Positions 1 to 9,585 are shown, numbered from the stretch's first letter. The stretch: DNA of 64,000 nucleotides from Paenibacillus chondroitinus NBRC 15376 (GCF_004000765.1 NZ_BILW01000002.1:248001-312000); one strand, 5' to 3'. The notes: generated by a model not told the origin, from the letters alone. Program-made: numbers and translations.

Positions 1-709
1 CCAATGACTTCTAGACACACAGGACCTTCATAACCATTATCCGCAAGCACTTTGCAGTAGCCGATTAAATCAATATCGCCACGCCCGCACGCCTGTTTGT
101 CGATCGTACCTGGTCCCGCTTGTCTGCCACTGCAGTCGCGAATATGAATATGCTTCACGCGTGAAATCACAGCCGGCAAAGCCGCTTCCGGATTTTCTCC
201 TGCCCGATAAATATGGCTGGGATCCATATCGATGCCAAAAGATGGATTCTCAATTGCCTCGATTGCTCTTAATGAAGTAGGCGTATTATAAATGGAACCG
301 CCGACATGCGCTTTTACGCAAAGTGTAACCCCGTATTCACTTGCAAGCTTTGACATTCTTGTCAACTTTTCAATTGTGAATTGCAAGTCCTCTTCGACGT
401 CCGATTTTCCGCCCGGCCCCACATTGACAACCGGGATTCCGAGTTCTGCCGCCGCTTCAAAAGCAAGCGGAAGCCTCGTTTCATTCAGCTCAGCCACTTC
501 CATTGACAGAAGCTTCAGCCCAACCTCCTCGGCGATTCTACGAATCTCCGGCGCCTGCTCCCGCCAGTTGTCAAGCTCGAGGTGCTCGCACATGCCTTTG
601 ATTGCCGAGAGCTCCACACCGTCATAGCCGCAAAGCTTAATGTGCTGCGCCGCCGTAGCGAAATCGAAATCTTTGAACAATACGGAATTTATCCCTAATT
701 GCATCATGG
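1..709 (-). CDS. Sugar phosphate isomerase/epimerase (TIM barrel), 3' end beyond window
   Basis: Partial gene: translation on the minus strand starts at 709 (two consecutive ATGs at 709 and 706, preceded by AGGGAGG) and is still open at base 1. The roughly 236 visible residues have xylose-isomerase-like TIM-barrel features: an N-terminal GYDGVELSAI segment, NVGPGG near the middle, a FGIDMDPSHIYRAG strand with acidic and histidine metal-ligand candidates, and VKHIHIRDC. Family members isomerise or epimerise sugars or inosose-type cyclitols with a divalent metal; the substrate cannot be read here. It starts 17 bp after the Gfo/Idh/MocA dehydrogenase, so the two are very likely co-transcribed and act on the same substrate. 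Confidence 0.85.
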
Positions 710-726
710 TTTACTGCCTCCCTAAG

Positions 727-1716
727 TTAAAGTTCAACAATGCTTGACGTTTCAAATGAACGAATAGCCGCTTCAATAATCGTCTGCGCCTTTAGCGCCT
801 CTTGGCCCGAGCCATTGATTTGATCGTAAGGCACCTTGGCATCCAGCTGCTCAATCCAGTCGCTGATACGGCTTTTAAACGTTTCGTTGAAATGGCGCAT
901 GCCGCCCAAATAGCTGTAACTTTCCGTTGCAATGCTATGACGGGGATAAAAGGTTAAGTGCTCACAAGCGTCGTCCAGTACGAATCGGCCTTTGGAACCA
1001 ACAACCTCGCAGCGCTCCAAACCGTAGCTGGCTCCAGCATCGTAGCTGCCGACGAGGTTCCCGATGGCGCCATTTTCAAACTCAAGCATCACCTGCGTAT
1101 TGGACCAAATTTTCCTATTTTCGCCTTTCATCATGAAGGCAGCTACCCGTTTCACATCCCCGCAGAAGTAACGAATCACATCGAAGGAGTGCGGATGAAG
1201 CGCGCGCAAATGGAACCAAGGCGAAGTTTCGACCGGGTTGTTGATCCACATTTTCATATTAATCATATGTAATTGGCCAAGACGGCCTTCCTCTACCCAT
1301 TCTTTGGCACGTAGCGCAGCAGGTGTAAAACGATGATTCAAGTTGACGGCATAAGGAATCTGCTTCTCTTTGGCAAGCGCCACCATCCGCTCTCCTTCGT
1401 CAATCCGGTTGGAAATCGGCTTTTCCCCAAGAACAGGAATGCCCGCCTCGAGCAGTTCCATCGTAGGCTGATAATGCTCGCCGCCATTCTCTTCCCCTTT
1501 GGTCGCCATCGAGCAAGCATCCAAATGAATGCCGCTAGCCAGCATTTCCTGCACGCTATAGAAAGCTCTGCAACCGAATTTGGCCGCAGCCGCATCTGCT
1601 TTCTCCTTATTGATGTCACATACAGCAACAAGCTCTGTTTTCGCATGTTCATGGTACACACCCGCATGGATTGAACCGATATTGCCAACTCCTACAACCG
1701 CAACCTTTAACGTCAT
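727..1716 (-). CDS. Gfo/Idh/MocA family NAD(P)-dependent oxidoreductase
   Basis: A 329-residue cytosolic sugar or cyclitol dehydrogenase. The N-terminal Rossmann fold shows VGVGNIGSIHAGVY (dinucleotide-binding glycine motif) and the family signature GEKPISNRIDEGE near residues 97-109, where Lys is the conserved catalytic or binding lysine. The C-terminal alpha/beta domain carries the LHPHSFDVIRYFCGDV segment with the catalytic-type histidine. A GGGAGGA Shine-Dalgarno precedes the ATG at 1716. The gene sits 21 bp after the AraC gene and 17 bp before the isomerase in one minus-strand unit. Family and oxidoreductase role are secure; the substrate is unknown. Confidence 0.9.
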   Translation of the reverse strand: MTLKVAVVGVGNIGSIHAGVYHEHAKTELVAVCDINKEKADAAAAKFGCRAFYSVQEMLASGIHLDACSMATKGEENGGEHYQPTMELLEAGIPVLGEKPISNRIDEGERMVALAKEKQIPYAVNLNHRFTPAALRAKEWVEEGRLGQLHMINMKMWINNPVETSPWFHLRALHPHSFDVIRYFCGDVKRVAAFMMKGENRKIWSNTQVMLEFENGAIGNLVGSYDAGASYGLERCEVVGSKGRFVLDDACEHLTFYPRHSIATESYSYLGGMRHFNETFKSRISDWIEQLDAKVPYDQINGSGQEALKAQTIIEAAIRSFETSSIVEL

Positions 1717-1737
1717 CGCCTATTCCTCCCGTTTCTT

Positions 1738-2661
1738 CTACTGAATTTCCTGCGCATTCTCCAGCAGTTCCCCATGCAAATCACGATACTGCCCTGGCGA
1801 GCATCCAACCCTCCGTCTGAACAATTGTGTGAAAAAGGCCGGGTCTTCATAGCCAACACGCTGGGCGACATGAATCACTTTGTCATCGCCTTCTATCAAA
1901 TACTGCTTCGCCCGTTCAATTCGAATGTCATGAATACGCTCCGTTACGGTTTGATTCGTTTCCTGCTTAAACACCCTGTTAAGCTGCCTGCTGCTCACAT
2001 TAAACAACTCGCACAAATCGGGGATGGTCATTTTTTTATCAAAATGACGCTCCAGAAACCCGGTGATCCGGCGCACAAGTATGGTATGATTCGCTGATCT
2101 TGAGCTCTTTTTCTCCTTGCTTGCGGAATCCGCATAGCAGCGAGATAACAGGATGAGCAGCTGGAGCATTTGCAGTTTAATGAGCGTTAAATAGCCCGGC
2201 CGGTGATGCTCCCATTCTGAAATCATCGTTTCAAGTAATATAAGAACATGATTTGATGCTTGCCCCATCAAATTCAACCTGTGATGAAAGCGTTCTCTTG
2301 GATTTAAGAAAGGATGCACATAATAGTAATCCATGGACTGTGACACGCCCAATTCCTTCAGCAGAGACTCATGAATTAATTCTGGCGTGAAGAGACAATT
2401 AATGATCTCGATGTTCTCTCCCGGCTTCGTACGATACGTATGAACTTCCCCGGGATTAATAATAAAAACATCGCCCGTTTGGATCTGGTAGGATTCTCCT
2501 TCAAATACATGATCCGCTTGACCGCTAACCACATAAACAAGTTCAATAAAGTCATGTGAATGAACCAACGGCGTATTATCTTGATGATGGAAGCAGCGGT
2601 TAATATAAAACGGAATTTGCTTGTCTTTCATGAATTGACTTTGTCGCAGGAGATTAACCAT
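1738..2661 (-). CDS. AraC family transcriptional regulator (cupin + AraC HTH)
   Basis: About 307 residues. An N-terminal cupin-like sensor domain (HSHDFIELVYVVSGQ, GDVFIINPGEVHTY) is followed by a C-terminal double helix-turn-helix of about 100 residues (MTIPDLCELFNVSSRQLNRVFK and YEDPAFFTQLFRRRVG). Start choice: the frame also has an ATG at 2697, but only the ATG at 2661 has a well placed Shine-Dalgarno (AAAGGA about 8 nt upstream). It lies between the DeoR regulator and the dehydrogenase gene in the same orientation and probably controls the adjacent sugar-acid or oligosaccharide genes in response to a sugar; the effector is unknown. Confidence 0.9.
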   Translation of the reverse strand: MVNLLRQSQFMKDKQIPFYINRCFHHQDNTPLVHSHDFIELVYVVSGQADHVFEGESYQIQTGDVFIINPGEVHTYRTKPGENIEIINCLFTPELIHESLLKELGVSQSMDYYYVHPFLNPRERFHHRLNLMGQASNHVLILLETMISEWEHHRPGYLTLIKLQMLQLLILLSRCYADSASKEKKSSRSANHTILVRRITGFLERHFDKKMTIPDLCELFNVSSRQLNRVFKQETNQTVTERIHDIRIERAKQYLIEGDDKVIHVAQRVGYEDPAFFTQLFRRRVGCSPGQYRDLHGELLENAQEIQ

Positions 2662-2768
2662 ATGTACAATTCCTTTCTTTGCTTCTGTCTTCATCATAAG
2701 GCATCCAACTCACGCTTTCATTGCGGTTTCAGCCATCTTACAAGGGGATTGCGCCATTTCGATTTGTC

Positions 2769-3533
2769 TTAAACTTGAATGACATTAATGAACTTCCGCT
2801 GGAGCAGCTGAACGTGATCAAGAGGCGTTTGTTCATCCGTAATGAGATGATGAATCTGGTTCCAGGCCCCGATCATCGTAAAAGCCTGCATATCAAATTT
2901 GCTATAATCCGCGAGGACAAATACTTGTTCGGCCATGCCGATCATTTTCCGTTTCACCCTGGCTTGCATTTCATTCGACTCGCTGATGCCCCGCTCCATA
3001 TGTACGCCTTTGCAAGAAACGAACGCTTTATTTACATGATACTCTTCCAAGGCCTGCTCCGTCAGCGGTCCAACGAAAGAAAGTGAATTTGGCACAAGGA
3101 TGCCTCCTGTGCTGATGACGCTGATATTCTTTTTCTCGCTTAGAACCAAAGCCACCTTCAAGGAGTTGGTGATGACGGTGAGTGGAATGTCGGGCAGCAG
3201 CTCTGCCAAATGCCATGTCGTGGAGCTCGCATCGAGGACAATGCGATCATGCGGTTCCACAAATTTGGCAGCTTGAGCCGAAATACGCTGTTTTTCCGTC
3301 ACATGCACCGTTTCCCGCAGCTCATACGACGTTTCGGACGTTTGCGGCTGCAGACGAATCGCGCCGCCGTAGCTGCGCAGCAGCCGGCCTTCGTTCTCCA
3401 AACGGTCCAAGTCCCGGCGGATCGTTTCTTCCGTAACCCGGCATATCTGGCTAAGTTCAGTGACGCGCATGCTTCCCCGCTCGTTAACCAGCCGTAGAAT
3501 GTGCTGAACCCTTTCCGCGACTAGCATCATCAA
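2769..3533 (-). CDS. DeoR/GlpR family transcriptional regulator
   Basis: 254 residues. The N-terminal winged helix-turn-helix reads VTELSQICRVTEETIRRDLD followed by LRSYGGAI, the DeoR signature. The C-terminal DeoRC domain (about 75-240) is a phosphosugar-sensing fold related to ribose-5-phosphate isomerase; residues such as LDASSTTWHLA and ITNSLKVALVL fit that fold. Start at 3533, first of three consecutive ATG codons, preceded by GGGAGGTG. It is probably a repressor of the surrounding cluster released by a phosphorylated sugar. No operator could be assigned with confidence. Confidence 0.9.
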   Translation of the reverse strand: MMMLVAERVQHILRLVNERGSMRVTELSQICRVTEETIRRDLDRLENEGRLLRSYGGAIRLQPQTSETSYELRETVHVTEKQRISAQAAKFVEPHDRIVLDASSTTWHLAELLPDIPLTVITNSLKVALVLSEKKNISVISTGGILVPNSLSFVGPLTEQALEEYHVNKAFVSCKGVHMERGISESNEMQARVKRKMIGMAEQVFVLADYSKFDMQAFTMIGAWNQIHHLITDEQTPLDHVQLLQRKFINVIQV

Positions 3534-3577
3534 ACACCTCCCTGAGCTTCAGATTTCCGATTCGTTGTAGAGGATTA

Positions 3578-4399
3578 TTAGCGGGCTTGGTCAAACGCGA
3601 TCACCCGATCACGAATTTCACAGAAATTATGGATATTGACATATTCCAAAATAAAAGGAACACCTTCCGCATGCTCATGATACAAATTCAGCAGCTTTCT
3701 CCAGTCAATATCCCCGTCTCCAACGCAGCGCCCGTAGGTATCATTGACTTTGCGGTCTTTCCCGTGAAAGTAGGCCAGATGCGGCGCTAAATACTGGAAC
3801 ATCTCCTCTTCCGAGCTGTTCGCGATTAAATTCGCCGGATCCAGGAGCACTTGAACGTGCGGCGATCCGACCTGCGCCAGGAAATCCGCTGTGCGTTTGG
3901 CGCTGGGCACAACATCCAGGACGCAGGGTTCAAGCGCAAGCTTAATCCCGTAATGTCCTGCACGCTCGCCAAGCCAGCTTATCTGCTGTTTGAGACGTTC
4001 GAAGTCCTTCTCATACGAATCCGCTTGAATGCCTCTTTTTCCCGGAATGAATCCGCACTCCGTTGCAACAATCGGCACGCCGGTCCCGGCAGCAATCTGC
4101 ATATGCCGTTCAAAATATTGCAAATTTGCCTCCATTTCCTGCTCATCCGTTTCCAACAAATTCGTAAATACGCCAATCGAGGCAACTTCAATGCCATGTT
4201 TGCGATAGGTCTCTACGATTTCTTGACTTCTTTTATCCGTTAGATCACTAAGATCACTCCGCCCGTTGTAACGCCAATAGTTAGAATCCGTTTGGGAGAA
4301 GCAAAGCTCTGTCCATCTGAACCCGCGCTCAGCCAGCAGCGCCGCCACCTCTTCATTTGATAATTGCGGAAAACTGCGCGAAACCACACCAACATCCAT
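3578..4399 (-). CDS. Sugar phosphate isomerase/epimerase (TIM barrel)
   Basis: 273 residues, the usual length for the xylose-isomerase-like TIM-barrel family. Metal-ligand candidates are visible at strand ends: VATECGF, LALEPCVLDV, VLLDPANLI and YFHGKDRK, with a C-terminal FILEYVNIHN. The start ATG at 4399 follows AAAGGTGGG. It lies 27 bp downstream of the small four-helix membrane protein and 44 bp upstream of the DeoR gene. It is a paralogue of the isomerase at 1-709 but clearly divergent, so the cluster probably contains two successive isomerase or epimerase steps. Substrate unknown. Confidence 0.87.
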   Translation of the reverse strand: MDVGVVSRSFPQLSNEEVAALLAERGFRWTELCFSQTDSNYWRYNGRSDLSDLTDKRSQEIVETYRKHGIEVASIGVFTNLLETDEQEMEANLQYFERHMQIAAGTGVPIVATECGFIPGKRGIQADSYEKDFERLKQQISWLGERAGHYGIKLALEPCVLDVVPSAKRTADFLAQVGSPHVQVLLDPANLIANSSEEEMFQYLAPHLAYFHGKDRKVNDTYGRCVGDGDIDWRKLLNLYHEHAEGVPFILEYVNIHNFCEIRDRVIAFDQAR

Positions 4400-4426
4400 A
4401 AGAGCATACCCACCTTTATCTACAAA

Positions 4427-4882
4427 TTATAGTAAGACTCTCTTGCGAGCCGCACGTCTGGCAAACCAGCCCAATATGACAGTCAAAACGCCTTCAATTA
4501 TTAAAAAAAGCAACATGTACGTTTCAAACGGTACGCCAAGCAAAACGTGCGAAAGGAGATTGCATACAAATAAGATCCCCAGCTGTATGGCCAGCAGCAT
4601 CGCTGAAGCTTGCAGCACCTGCTTGGCTTCCGCCTTCTTTTTCAAATAGTATTGGCAGTAGAATACGTACGCTAGCCAAACGACACCCATCAGCAGAAAT
4701 GAGAGATTATCAATCCCCTGCCAAGAGGAACGTTTAACGCCAAAAAAGGTCAGCAAAACCAGCAGTAAGCTCCTTAATTCGAACCAATTTACAATGCCTA
4801 GCGCCGCAGTAATAACGGTAATCCCCACCGATTTATACCCGGCCGACGGGTCACGTTGTTTTAATTCAAGAAAAGGATCCAT
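4427..4882 (-). CDS. Small integral membrane protein, unknown function
   Basis: About 151 residues with four hydrophobic segments: roughly 20-40, 50-70, 85-105 and 120-140 (for example VGITVITAALGIVNW and MLLFLIIEGVLTVILGWF), ending in a positively charged tail. I recognise no family. In-frame ATGs lie at 4954, 4894 and 4882. I chose 4882 because GGAGGG lies 12 nt upstream, while the same GGAGGG abuts the ATG at 4894. The gene overlaps the end of the preceding small gene by about 17 bp, so it is translationally coupled to it and, through it, to the ABC transporter operon. Confidence 0.7.
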   Translation of the reverse strand: MDPFLELKQRDPSAGYKSVGITVITAALGIVNWFELRSLLLVLLTFFGVKRSSWQGIDNLSFLLMGVVWLAYVFYCQYYLKKKAEAKQVLQASAMLLAIQLGILFVCNLLSHVLLGVPFETYMLLFLIIEGVLTVILGWFARRAARKRVLL

Positions 4883-5264
4883 ACGAGTTAGCATCCCTCC
4901 ATTCCCGCTCCACTCTTTGCAGGATACGCAGCGTAGCTTTTCGCGCTTCTTCACTTTCTACCAGTGTCGATTTTTTTACAAAGGCAATCAGTTTACCGAT
5001 TTTATTTAAATAGGACTTCCGTGCCAATCGTTCAATACGGTCCACTTGTTTGGTATTGCCCTGCTTTTGATGTTGAATCATGCGCTCGTTAAATTTGACC
5101 GACCATGCTTCAGGAATTGTACCCGTCGCTGTCAGTGTCTCCAAGTCGCGCAGCTTGCCTCCGACCATTTTCTCCAATAACACCCTCATATACCATAACG
5201 AGCCTACCATAATGAGACTGAGGCAGACGAAGAAAACAAGCAGCGTAAGCAGAATATACGTCAT
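4866..5264 (-). CDS. Small membrane-anchored protein, unknown function
   Basis: 132 residues: one N-terminal transmembrane helix (about 3-25, YILLTLLVFFVCLSLIMVGS) followed by a charged, predicted helical cytoplasmic region rich in Lys, Arg and Glu. No known domain recognised. Its ATG overlaps the stop of the OppF-like ATPase gene in an ATGA arrangement (5261-5264), a sign of translational coupling, with a G-run acting as ribosome binding site. Together with the following four-helix protein it forms a two-gene insert at the end of an otherwise standard oligopeptide-type ABC importer operon. Confidence 0.75.
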   Translation of the reverse strand: MTYILLTLLVFFVCLSLIMVGSLWYMRVLLEKMVGGKLRDLETLTATGTIPEAWSVKFNERMIQHQKQGNTKQVDRIERLARKSYLNKIGKLIAFVKKSTLVESEEARKATLRILQRVEREWRDANSYGSFS

Positions 5265-6286
5265 ATCGACGTGGCCCCCCTAAGGTCAAGCTCTCCGGCA
5301 AAATGACAGGCTGCGTAATGCCCATCACCAACCTGCTTCATTTCTGGAGCCTGCTTTTTGCAAATGTCTTGGGCATAGGCACATCTCGGATGGAAATAGC
5401 AGCCGGAAGGCGGATTCGCCGGGTTGGCGACTTCCCCTTGCAAAATAATGCGGTTCGACTTCTTCCGGGGGTCAGGTACCGGCTTCGCAGAGAGCAGCGC
5501 TTCGGTGTAAGGATGTTTGGGAGCTGCAAACAAATCCTTCGTTGCCGCTGTCTCTACCATTTTGCCAACATACATAACCCCGACACGGTTAGATATATGC
5601 TGGATAACCCCGAGATCATGAGAAATAAACAAATAGGACAAGTTCAGTTTTTCCTGTAAATCCTGCAGCAGATTAATAATCTGCGCCTGCACGGATACGT
5701 CTAGTGCCGACACGGCTTCATCGCAAACGATGAACTTGGGATTCGTCGCCAAAGCTCGCGCAATACCAATCCGTTGGCGTTGCCCCCCGCTGAATGCATG
5801 CGGGTACCGCTCCAGATGGCGGCTGTTGAGGCCCACCATCTCCATGAGCTGTGCCACGCGCTCTTTGAGCTCGGCGCCGTGCGCCATGCCGTTGCAGACG
5901 AGCGGCTCGGCAATAATATTGAGCACCGTCATCCGAGGATTGAGCGAGGAGTACGGGTCTTGGAAGATGAGCTGCATGTCACGCCGAATCGATCGCAGTT
6001 CCTTGGCGTCGAGCTGCAGCACCTCCTGCATCTGACCTTGGCGGTCGCGAAAGCGCACTGAGCCCGAGGTCGGTTCGATAGCGCGCAGAATACAGCGTCC
6101 AAGTGTTGTTTTGCCGCAGCCGGATTCGCCGACAAGACCGAACGTTTCACCGGGACGGATATGAAACTGAACATCGTCGACCGCTTTGACATAACCGACA
6201 TTTTTTTGCAAGAACCCCTTTTTAATCGGGAAATATTTTCGCATATAGCTCACATCAAGAATGAGTTCGTCTGTTTGTACCGTCAT
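5261..6286 (-). CDS. Oligopeptide/oligosaccharide ABC transporter ATP-binding protein (OppF-like)
   Basis: 341 residues, full length for OppF/DppF. Walker [16 protein letters not shown]-loop [18 protein letters not shown] signature [15 protein letters not shown], Walker [14 protein letters not shown] and the switch HD in [10 protein letters not shown] are all visible. The C-terminal oligopeptide-type extension has [15 protein letters not shown] with the cysteines usual in this family. It energises import together with the OppD-like subunit. Its start overlaps the OppD-like stop by 4 bp and its stop overlaps the next small gene by 4 bp. Substrate unknown, but the sugar-metabolism context favours oligosaccharides over peptides. 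Confidence 0.93.
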   Translation of the reverse strand: MTVQTDELILDVSYMRKYFPIKKGFLQKNVGYVKAVDDVQFHIRPGETFGLVGESGCGKTTLGRCILRAIEPTSGSVRFRDRQGQMQEVLQLDAKELRSIRRDMQLIFQDPYSSLNPRMTVLNIIAEPLVCNGMAHGAELKERVAQLMEMVGLNSRHLERYPHAFSGGQRQRIGIARALATNPKFIVCDEAVSALDVSVQAQIINLLQDLQEKLNLSYLFISHDLGVIQHISNRVGVMYVGKMVETAATKDLFAAPKHPYTEALLSAKPVPDPRKKSNRIILQGEVANPANPPSGCYFHPRCAYAQDICKKQAPEMKQVGDGHYAACHFAGELDLRGATSI

Positions 6287-7317
6287 GAGACCACCTCGGC
6301 TTCTTTAAGCTCCGTTTCAACCAATAAGCAGCGAACTTTATGATCTTTTTTCACCTCGACTAGCGGCACGTCCGCTACGTTGCACACGCCGTCGATGGCC
6401 ATTTTGCAGCGCGTATAAAAGCCGCAGCCCTTCGGCAAATTCATCGGGAACGGCACAGTCCCCTCAATGGATTCCAGCCTCTTGTTCTCCCTGCCGATCG
6501 CAGGTATCGAATTCAACAGCGCCTTCGTATACGGATGTTTCGGATTATGAAATAAGGAATCCACATCTGTGTATTCGACGACTTTGCCCAGATACATGAC
6601 CGCTACTTCGTCCGACATTTCGGCAATAACCCCAAGGTCATGCGTGATGAAAATGACGGATGTATCATGATTCGCTTTCAGTTCATTAATCAGCTGCAGC
6701 ACTTGCGCTTGGACCGTAACATCCAAGGCCGTGGTCGGCTCATCTGCGATGAGAATCGAGGGGTTACAGGACAATGCCATGGCAATCATGGCCCGCTGCC
6801 TCATCCCGCCCGACAGCTGGTGCGGGTATTCGGCAAGCCGCTGCTCGGGATTGGACATGCCGACCTTGCGCAGGATGTCCACCGCCAAGCGGTATGCTTC
6901 TTTTTTATCCTGTGTCACATGCAATAAGATTGCTTCCATAATCTGATTGCCTACGGTATGAATCGGAGAGAATGCCTTCATGGGCTCCTGGAAAATCATC
7001 GCGATTTCATCGCCCCGGATATCCCGAATTTCCTTCCCTCTCGGATCCAGCTTCACCAGATCCACCGATTCCTTGCTCCCGGCACCGTTTCGCTGCAGCT
7101 TAATCTCGCCTTCCACTTGGCCCGGCTTGGGCACAATGCGCAAGAGCGCCTGCGAGGTGACGCTTTTGCCGCAGCCGCTTTCGCCGACGATGCCCAGCGT
7201 CATGCCCCGTTTGATTTGCAGATCAACGCCGTCCACTGCTTTCAATACGCCTTCATCCAGATGGAAGTGAACTTTCACGTCCTTCATTTCCAATATGACG
7301 TTATCCCTATTTGACAT
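6283..7317 (-). CDS. Oligopeptide/oligosaccharide ABC transporter ATP-binding protein (OppD-like)
   Basis: 344 residues. Walker [17 protein letters not shown]-loop MIFQEPMKAFSPIHT, signature LSGGMRQRAMIAMAL, Walker B ILIADEPTTALDV and H-loop FITHDLGVIAEM are intact. The C-terminal extension carries GCGFYTRC, the cysteine region typical of OppD-type ATPases. Forms the nucleotide-binding pair with the OppF-like protein on the cytoplasmic face. Starts 12 bp after the permease gene and overlaps the next ATPase gene by 4 bp. Confidence 0.93.
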   Translation of the reverse strand: MSNRDNVILEMKDVKVHFHLDEGVLKAVDGVDLQIKRGMTLGIVGESGCGKSVTSQALLRIVPKPGQVEGEIKLQRNGAGSKESVDLVKLDPRGKEIRDIRGDEIAMIFQEPMKAFSPIHTVGNQIMEAILLHVTQDKKEAYRLAVDILRKVGMSNPEQRLAEYPHQLSGGMRQRAMIAMALSCNPSILIADEPTTALDVTVQAQVLQLINELKANHDTSVIFITHDLGVIAEMSDEVAVMYLGKVVEYTDVDSLFHNPKHPYTKALLNSIPAIGRENKRLESIEGTVPFPMNLPKGCGFYTRCKMAIDGVCNVADVPLVEVKKDHKVRCLLVETELKEAEVVS

Positions 7318-7329
7318 TCACTTCACCTC

Positions 7330-8490
7330 CTATTTGTATGGATCTGCCGCATCGCGCAATCCGTCCCCAAGGAAATTAAACATTAAGACCGTCAAAATAA
7401 TGAATGCCGCCGGCCACAGCAGCCAAGGGTGATGGGCTAGTGTTTCCAGGTTTTGCGCATCCTGCAGCAGCACTCCCCAGCTGACAACCGGCGCCTGAAG
7501 CCCGATCCCAAGGAAGCTTAATGCAGTCTCTCCCAGAATCGTGCCGGGAATCGAAAGCGTCACGTTTACGATGATGTAGCTTGCGAAAGACGGCAGCAAA
7601 TGTTTGCGAATGATGCGGAAATCACTTGCCCCCGCAAGTCTGGCCGCCATGGTGAAATCCTCTTCACGAAGAGACAATATTTTCCCCCTTACAACGCGAG
7701 CAAGCCCTGTCCAGCCAATGATGGAGAAGATGAGAATCAGCCCGAAGTACGTTTGCAGCGCCGTCCAATCTCTTGGCAACGCAGCTGTAAGCGCCATCCA
7801 AAGCGGAATCGTTGGAATACAGATGAGCAAATCAATGGTCCGTTGAATGATGGTGTCCGAAACGCCGCCCAGATAACCGGATATTCCACCCAACACCAAT
7901 CCCAGAATGAGGGTTACCACGATGCCCAGCAGTCCGAAGGAGAGCGAAATTCTGGCTCCGTAAATGATTCTGGACAACAGATCATGCCCCAGCTTATCCG
8001 TCCCCATCAAAATGAGCGCATCCTTTGGATTTTTCAAGCCAAACAAGTGGCGTTCCATGGGGATGAGCCCCCACAGCTTATACGGCTCGCCTTTTGTGAA
8101 AAAATAGATCTCATACTTCTTCGCCGGATCTTCGGAGAATGTGCGTTTGAACGTTTGTGGATCGACTTTCTCGCTCATCCCGTAAACAAAAGGCCGAAGC
8201 TGAAATCCGTTATTCGGATCGACAAAATGAATTTTTTGCGGTGCTGCGTTCTTATAATCGGAGTACCTCGCATCCTGCAGCGTGGGCGCCAAAAATTCAC
8301 AGAAGATCGCCACCAGATAAAATAAAATCAATACAACCGCAGAGAAAACAGCCATTTTGTGTTTGATGAATTTCCACCACATCAGCTGCCACTGGGAAGC
8401 GACTTCGTATTGATTATCGGCACCGACTCGGTTTCGGCTATTCACCTTGGTCCTCCGAAATCGATTCGCAATCGTCGTTATCGCACTCAT
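7330..8490 (-). CDS. ABC transporter permease (OppC/DppC-like) with enlarged extracytoplasmic loop
   Basis: 386 residues, longer than a typical OppC (about 300). The N-terminus has the OppC_N-type helix after WKFIKHKMAVFSAVVL. Six membrane helices are expected, with the EAA-type loop seen as AARLAGASDFRIIRKHLLPS. The extra length lies between the first helix and the main permease domain (about residues 70-170: PFVYGMSEKVDPQTF to LFGLKNPKDALILMGTDKLG), an extended extracytoplasmic segment seen in the family members that pair with large binding proteins. It overlaps the OppB-like gene by 4 bp. Confidence 0.9.
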   Translation of the reverse strand: MSAITTIANRFRRTKVNSRNRVGADNQYEVASQWQLMWWKFIKHKMAVFSAVVLILFYLVAIFCEFLAPTLQDARYSDYKNAAPQKIHFVDPNNGFQLRPFVYGMSEKVDPQTFKRTFSEDPAKKYEIYFFTKGEPYKLWGLIPMERHLFGLKNPKDALILMGTDKLGHDLLSRIIYGARISLSFGLLGIVVTLILGLVLGGISGYLGGVSDTIIQRTIDLLICIPTIPLWMALTAALPRDWTALQTYFGLILIFSIIGWTGLARVVRGKILSLREEDFTMAARLAGASDFRIIRKHLLPSFASYIIVNVTLSIPGTILGETALSFLGIGLQAPVVSWGVLLQDAQNLETLAHHPWLLWPAAFIILTVLMFNFLGDGLRDAADPYK

Positions 8491-9485
8491 TCCGCAACAC
8501 CCCCGAAGCGTATTCTCGGGTCAACGAACGCTAGCAAAATATCGGATAACAGTGTCCCGATAACCGTCATCACGCTTAGAATCAACAGGAAGCTTCCCGT
8601 TAAGTACACGTCCTGGAACATCAAAGCTTTGAGCAGCATCGGCCCCGTTGTCTGCAAATTCAGCACGATCGAGACGATAGCTTCTCCTGAAATAAGCGCC
8701 GGAAGTGTCCAACCGATGGTCGAAATCAACGGATTAATGGCCAATCGAACCGGATATTTGAACAACAGCTTACCCTCAGGAACACCTTTGGCTCTAGCGG
8801 TAATGACGTACTGCTTCGACAACTCATCCAGCAGCATCCCTCGTGTAATCCGGATCAGCGATGCTGTCCCCGACATACCGATAACCACAACAGGAATAAT
8901 GAGCCTTGGCAGCATATTCAAGATTTTGTCCATCGTCCAAGGGGCATCTACATATTGCGCTGAAAACAAGCCTGTGATCGAAACGCCTGTTTGCGCGAAA
9001 ATGACATACACGATAATCAAAGCAATAAGAAATCCGGGCATGGCCAGACCAATAAAGCCTATAAACGTAAACACATAGTCAAGTGCCGAATATTGATGCG
9101 TCGCTGAATAAATGCCGATTGGAATCGCGATCAGCCACACAAAAACTAAGCAAATGAGCGATATGATAACTGTCAACGCCAGTCTTGGACCAATAACTTC
9201 TGTCACAGGCTGATTCCATTGAAAGGAGCGACCTAGGTCACCGTGAAGAATAATATTTTTGATCCAAATGATGTATTGAACGATTAATGATTTATCTAAC
9301 CCGTAAAGCTGTTGAAGATTTATGACCGTACTTTCTGAAACCGCAGATCCGGACTGCTTTAATGTGGCAATATATTGTGTTAGGAAATCCCCAGGTGGAA
9401 GCTGAATGATCACAAAAACAATAATACTGATGGCAATCAGCAGCGGGATTAGCTGCAAAAGCCGATAGGAGATATAATTCAGCAT
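8487..9485 (-). CDS. ABC transporter permease (OppB/DppB-like)
   Basis: 332 residues with the N-terminal OppB helix (YISYRLLQLIPLLIAISI), the conserved LGRSFQWNQPV motif near residue 95, and an EAA-type loop TARAKGVPEGKLLFKYPVR. Six transmembrane helices are expected. It forms the membrane channel with the OppC-like protein. Start ATG at 9485 after a clear AAGGAGG. It lies 100 bp downstream of the binding-protein gene, as usual in this operon type. Confidence 0.93.
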   Translation of the reverse strand: MLNYISYRLLQLIPLLIAISIIVFVIIQLPPGDFLTQYIATLKQSGSAVSESTVINLQQLYGLDKSLIVQYIIWIKNIILHGDLGRSFQWNQPVTEVIGPRLALTVIISLICLVFVWLIAIPIGIYSATHQYSALDYVFTFIGFIGLAMPGFLIALIIVYVIFAQTGVSITGLFSAQYVDAPWTMDKILNMLPRLIIPVVVIGMSGTASLIRITRGMLLDELSKQYVITARAKGVPEGKLLFKYPVRLAINPLISTIGWTLPALISGEAIVSIVLNLQTTGPMLLKALMFQDVYLTGSFLLILSVMTVIGTLLSDILLAFVDPRIRFGGVAE

Positions 9486-9585
9486 GTAATTCCTCCTTCC
9501 AAAAATGTACCCTGTCTCTGAACGAACCGTGGAGCCCGGATCAAACGACCTGCCGCCGTCCGGGCTCCTACTGGTTCCTGTTCAA

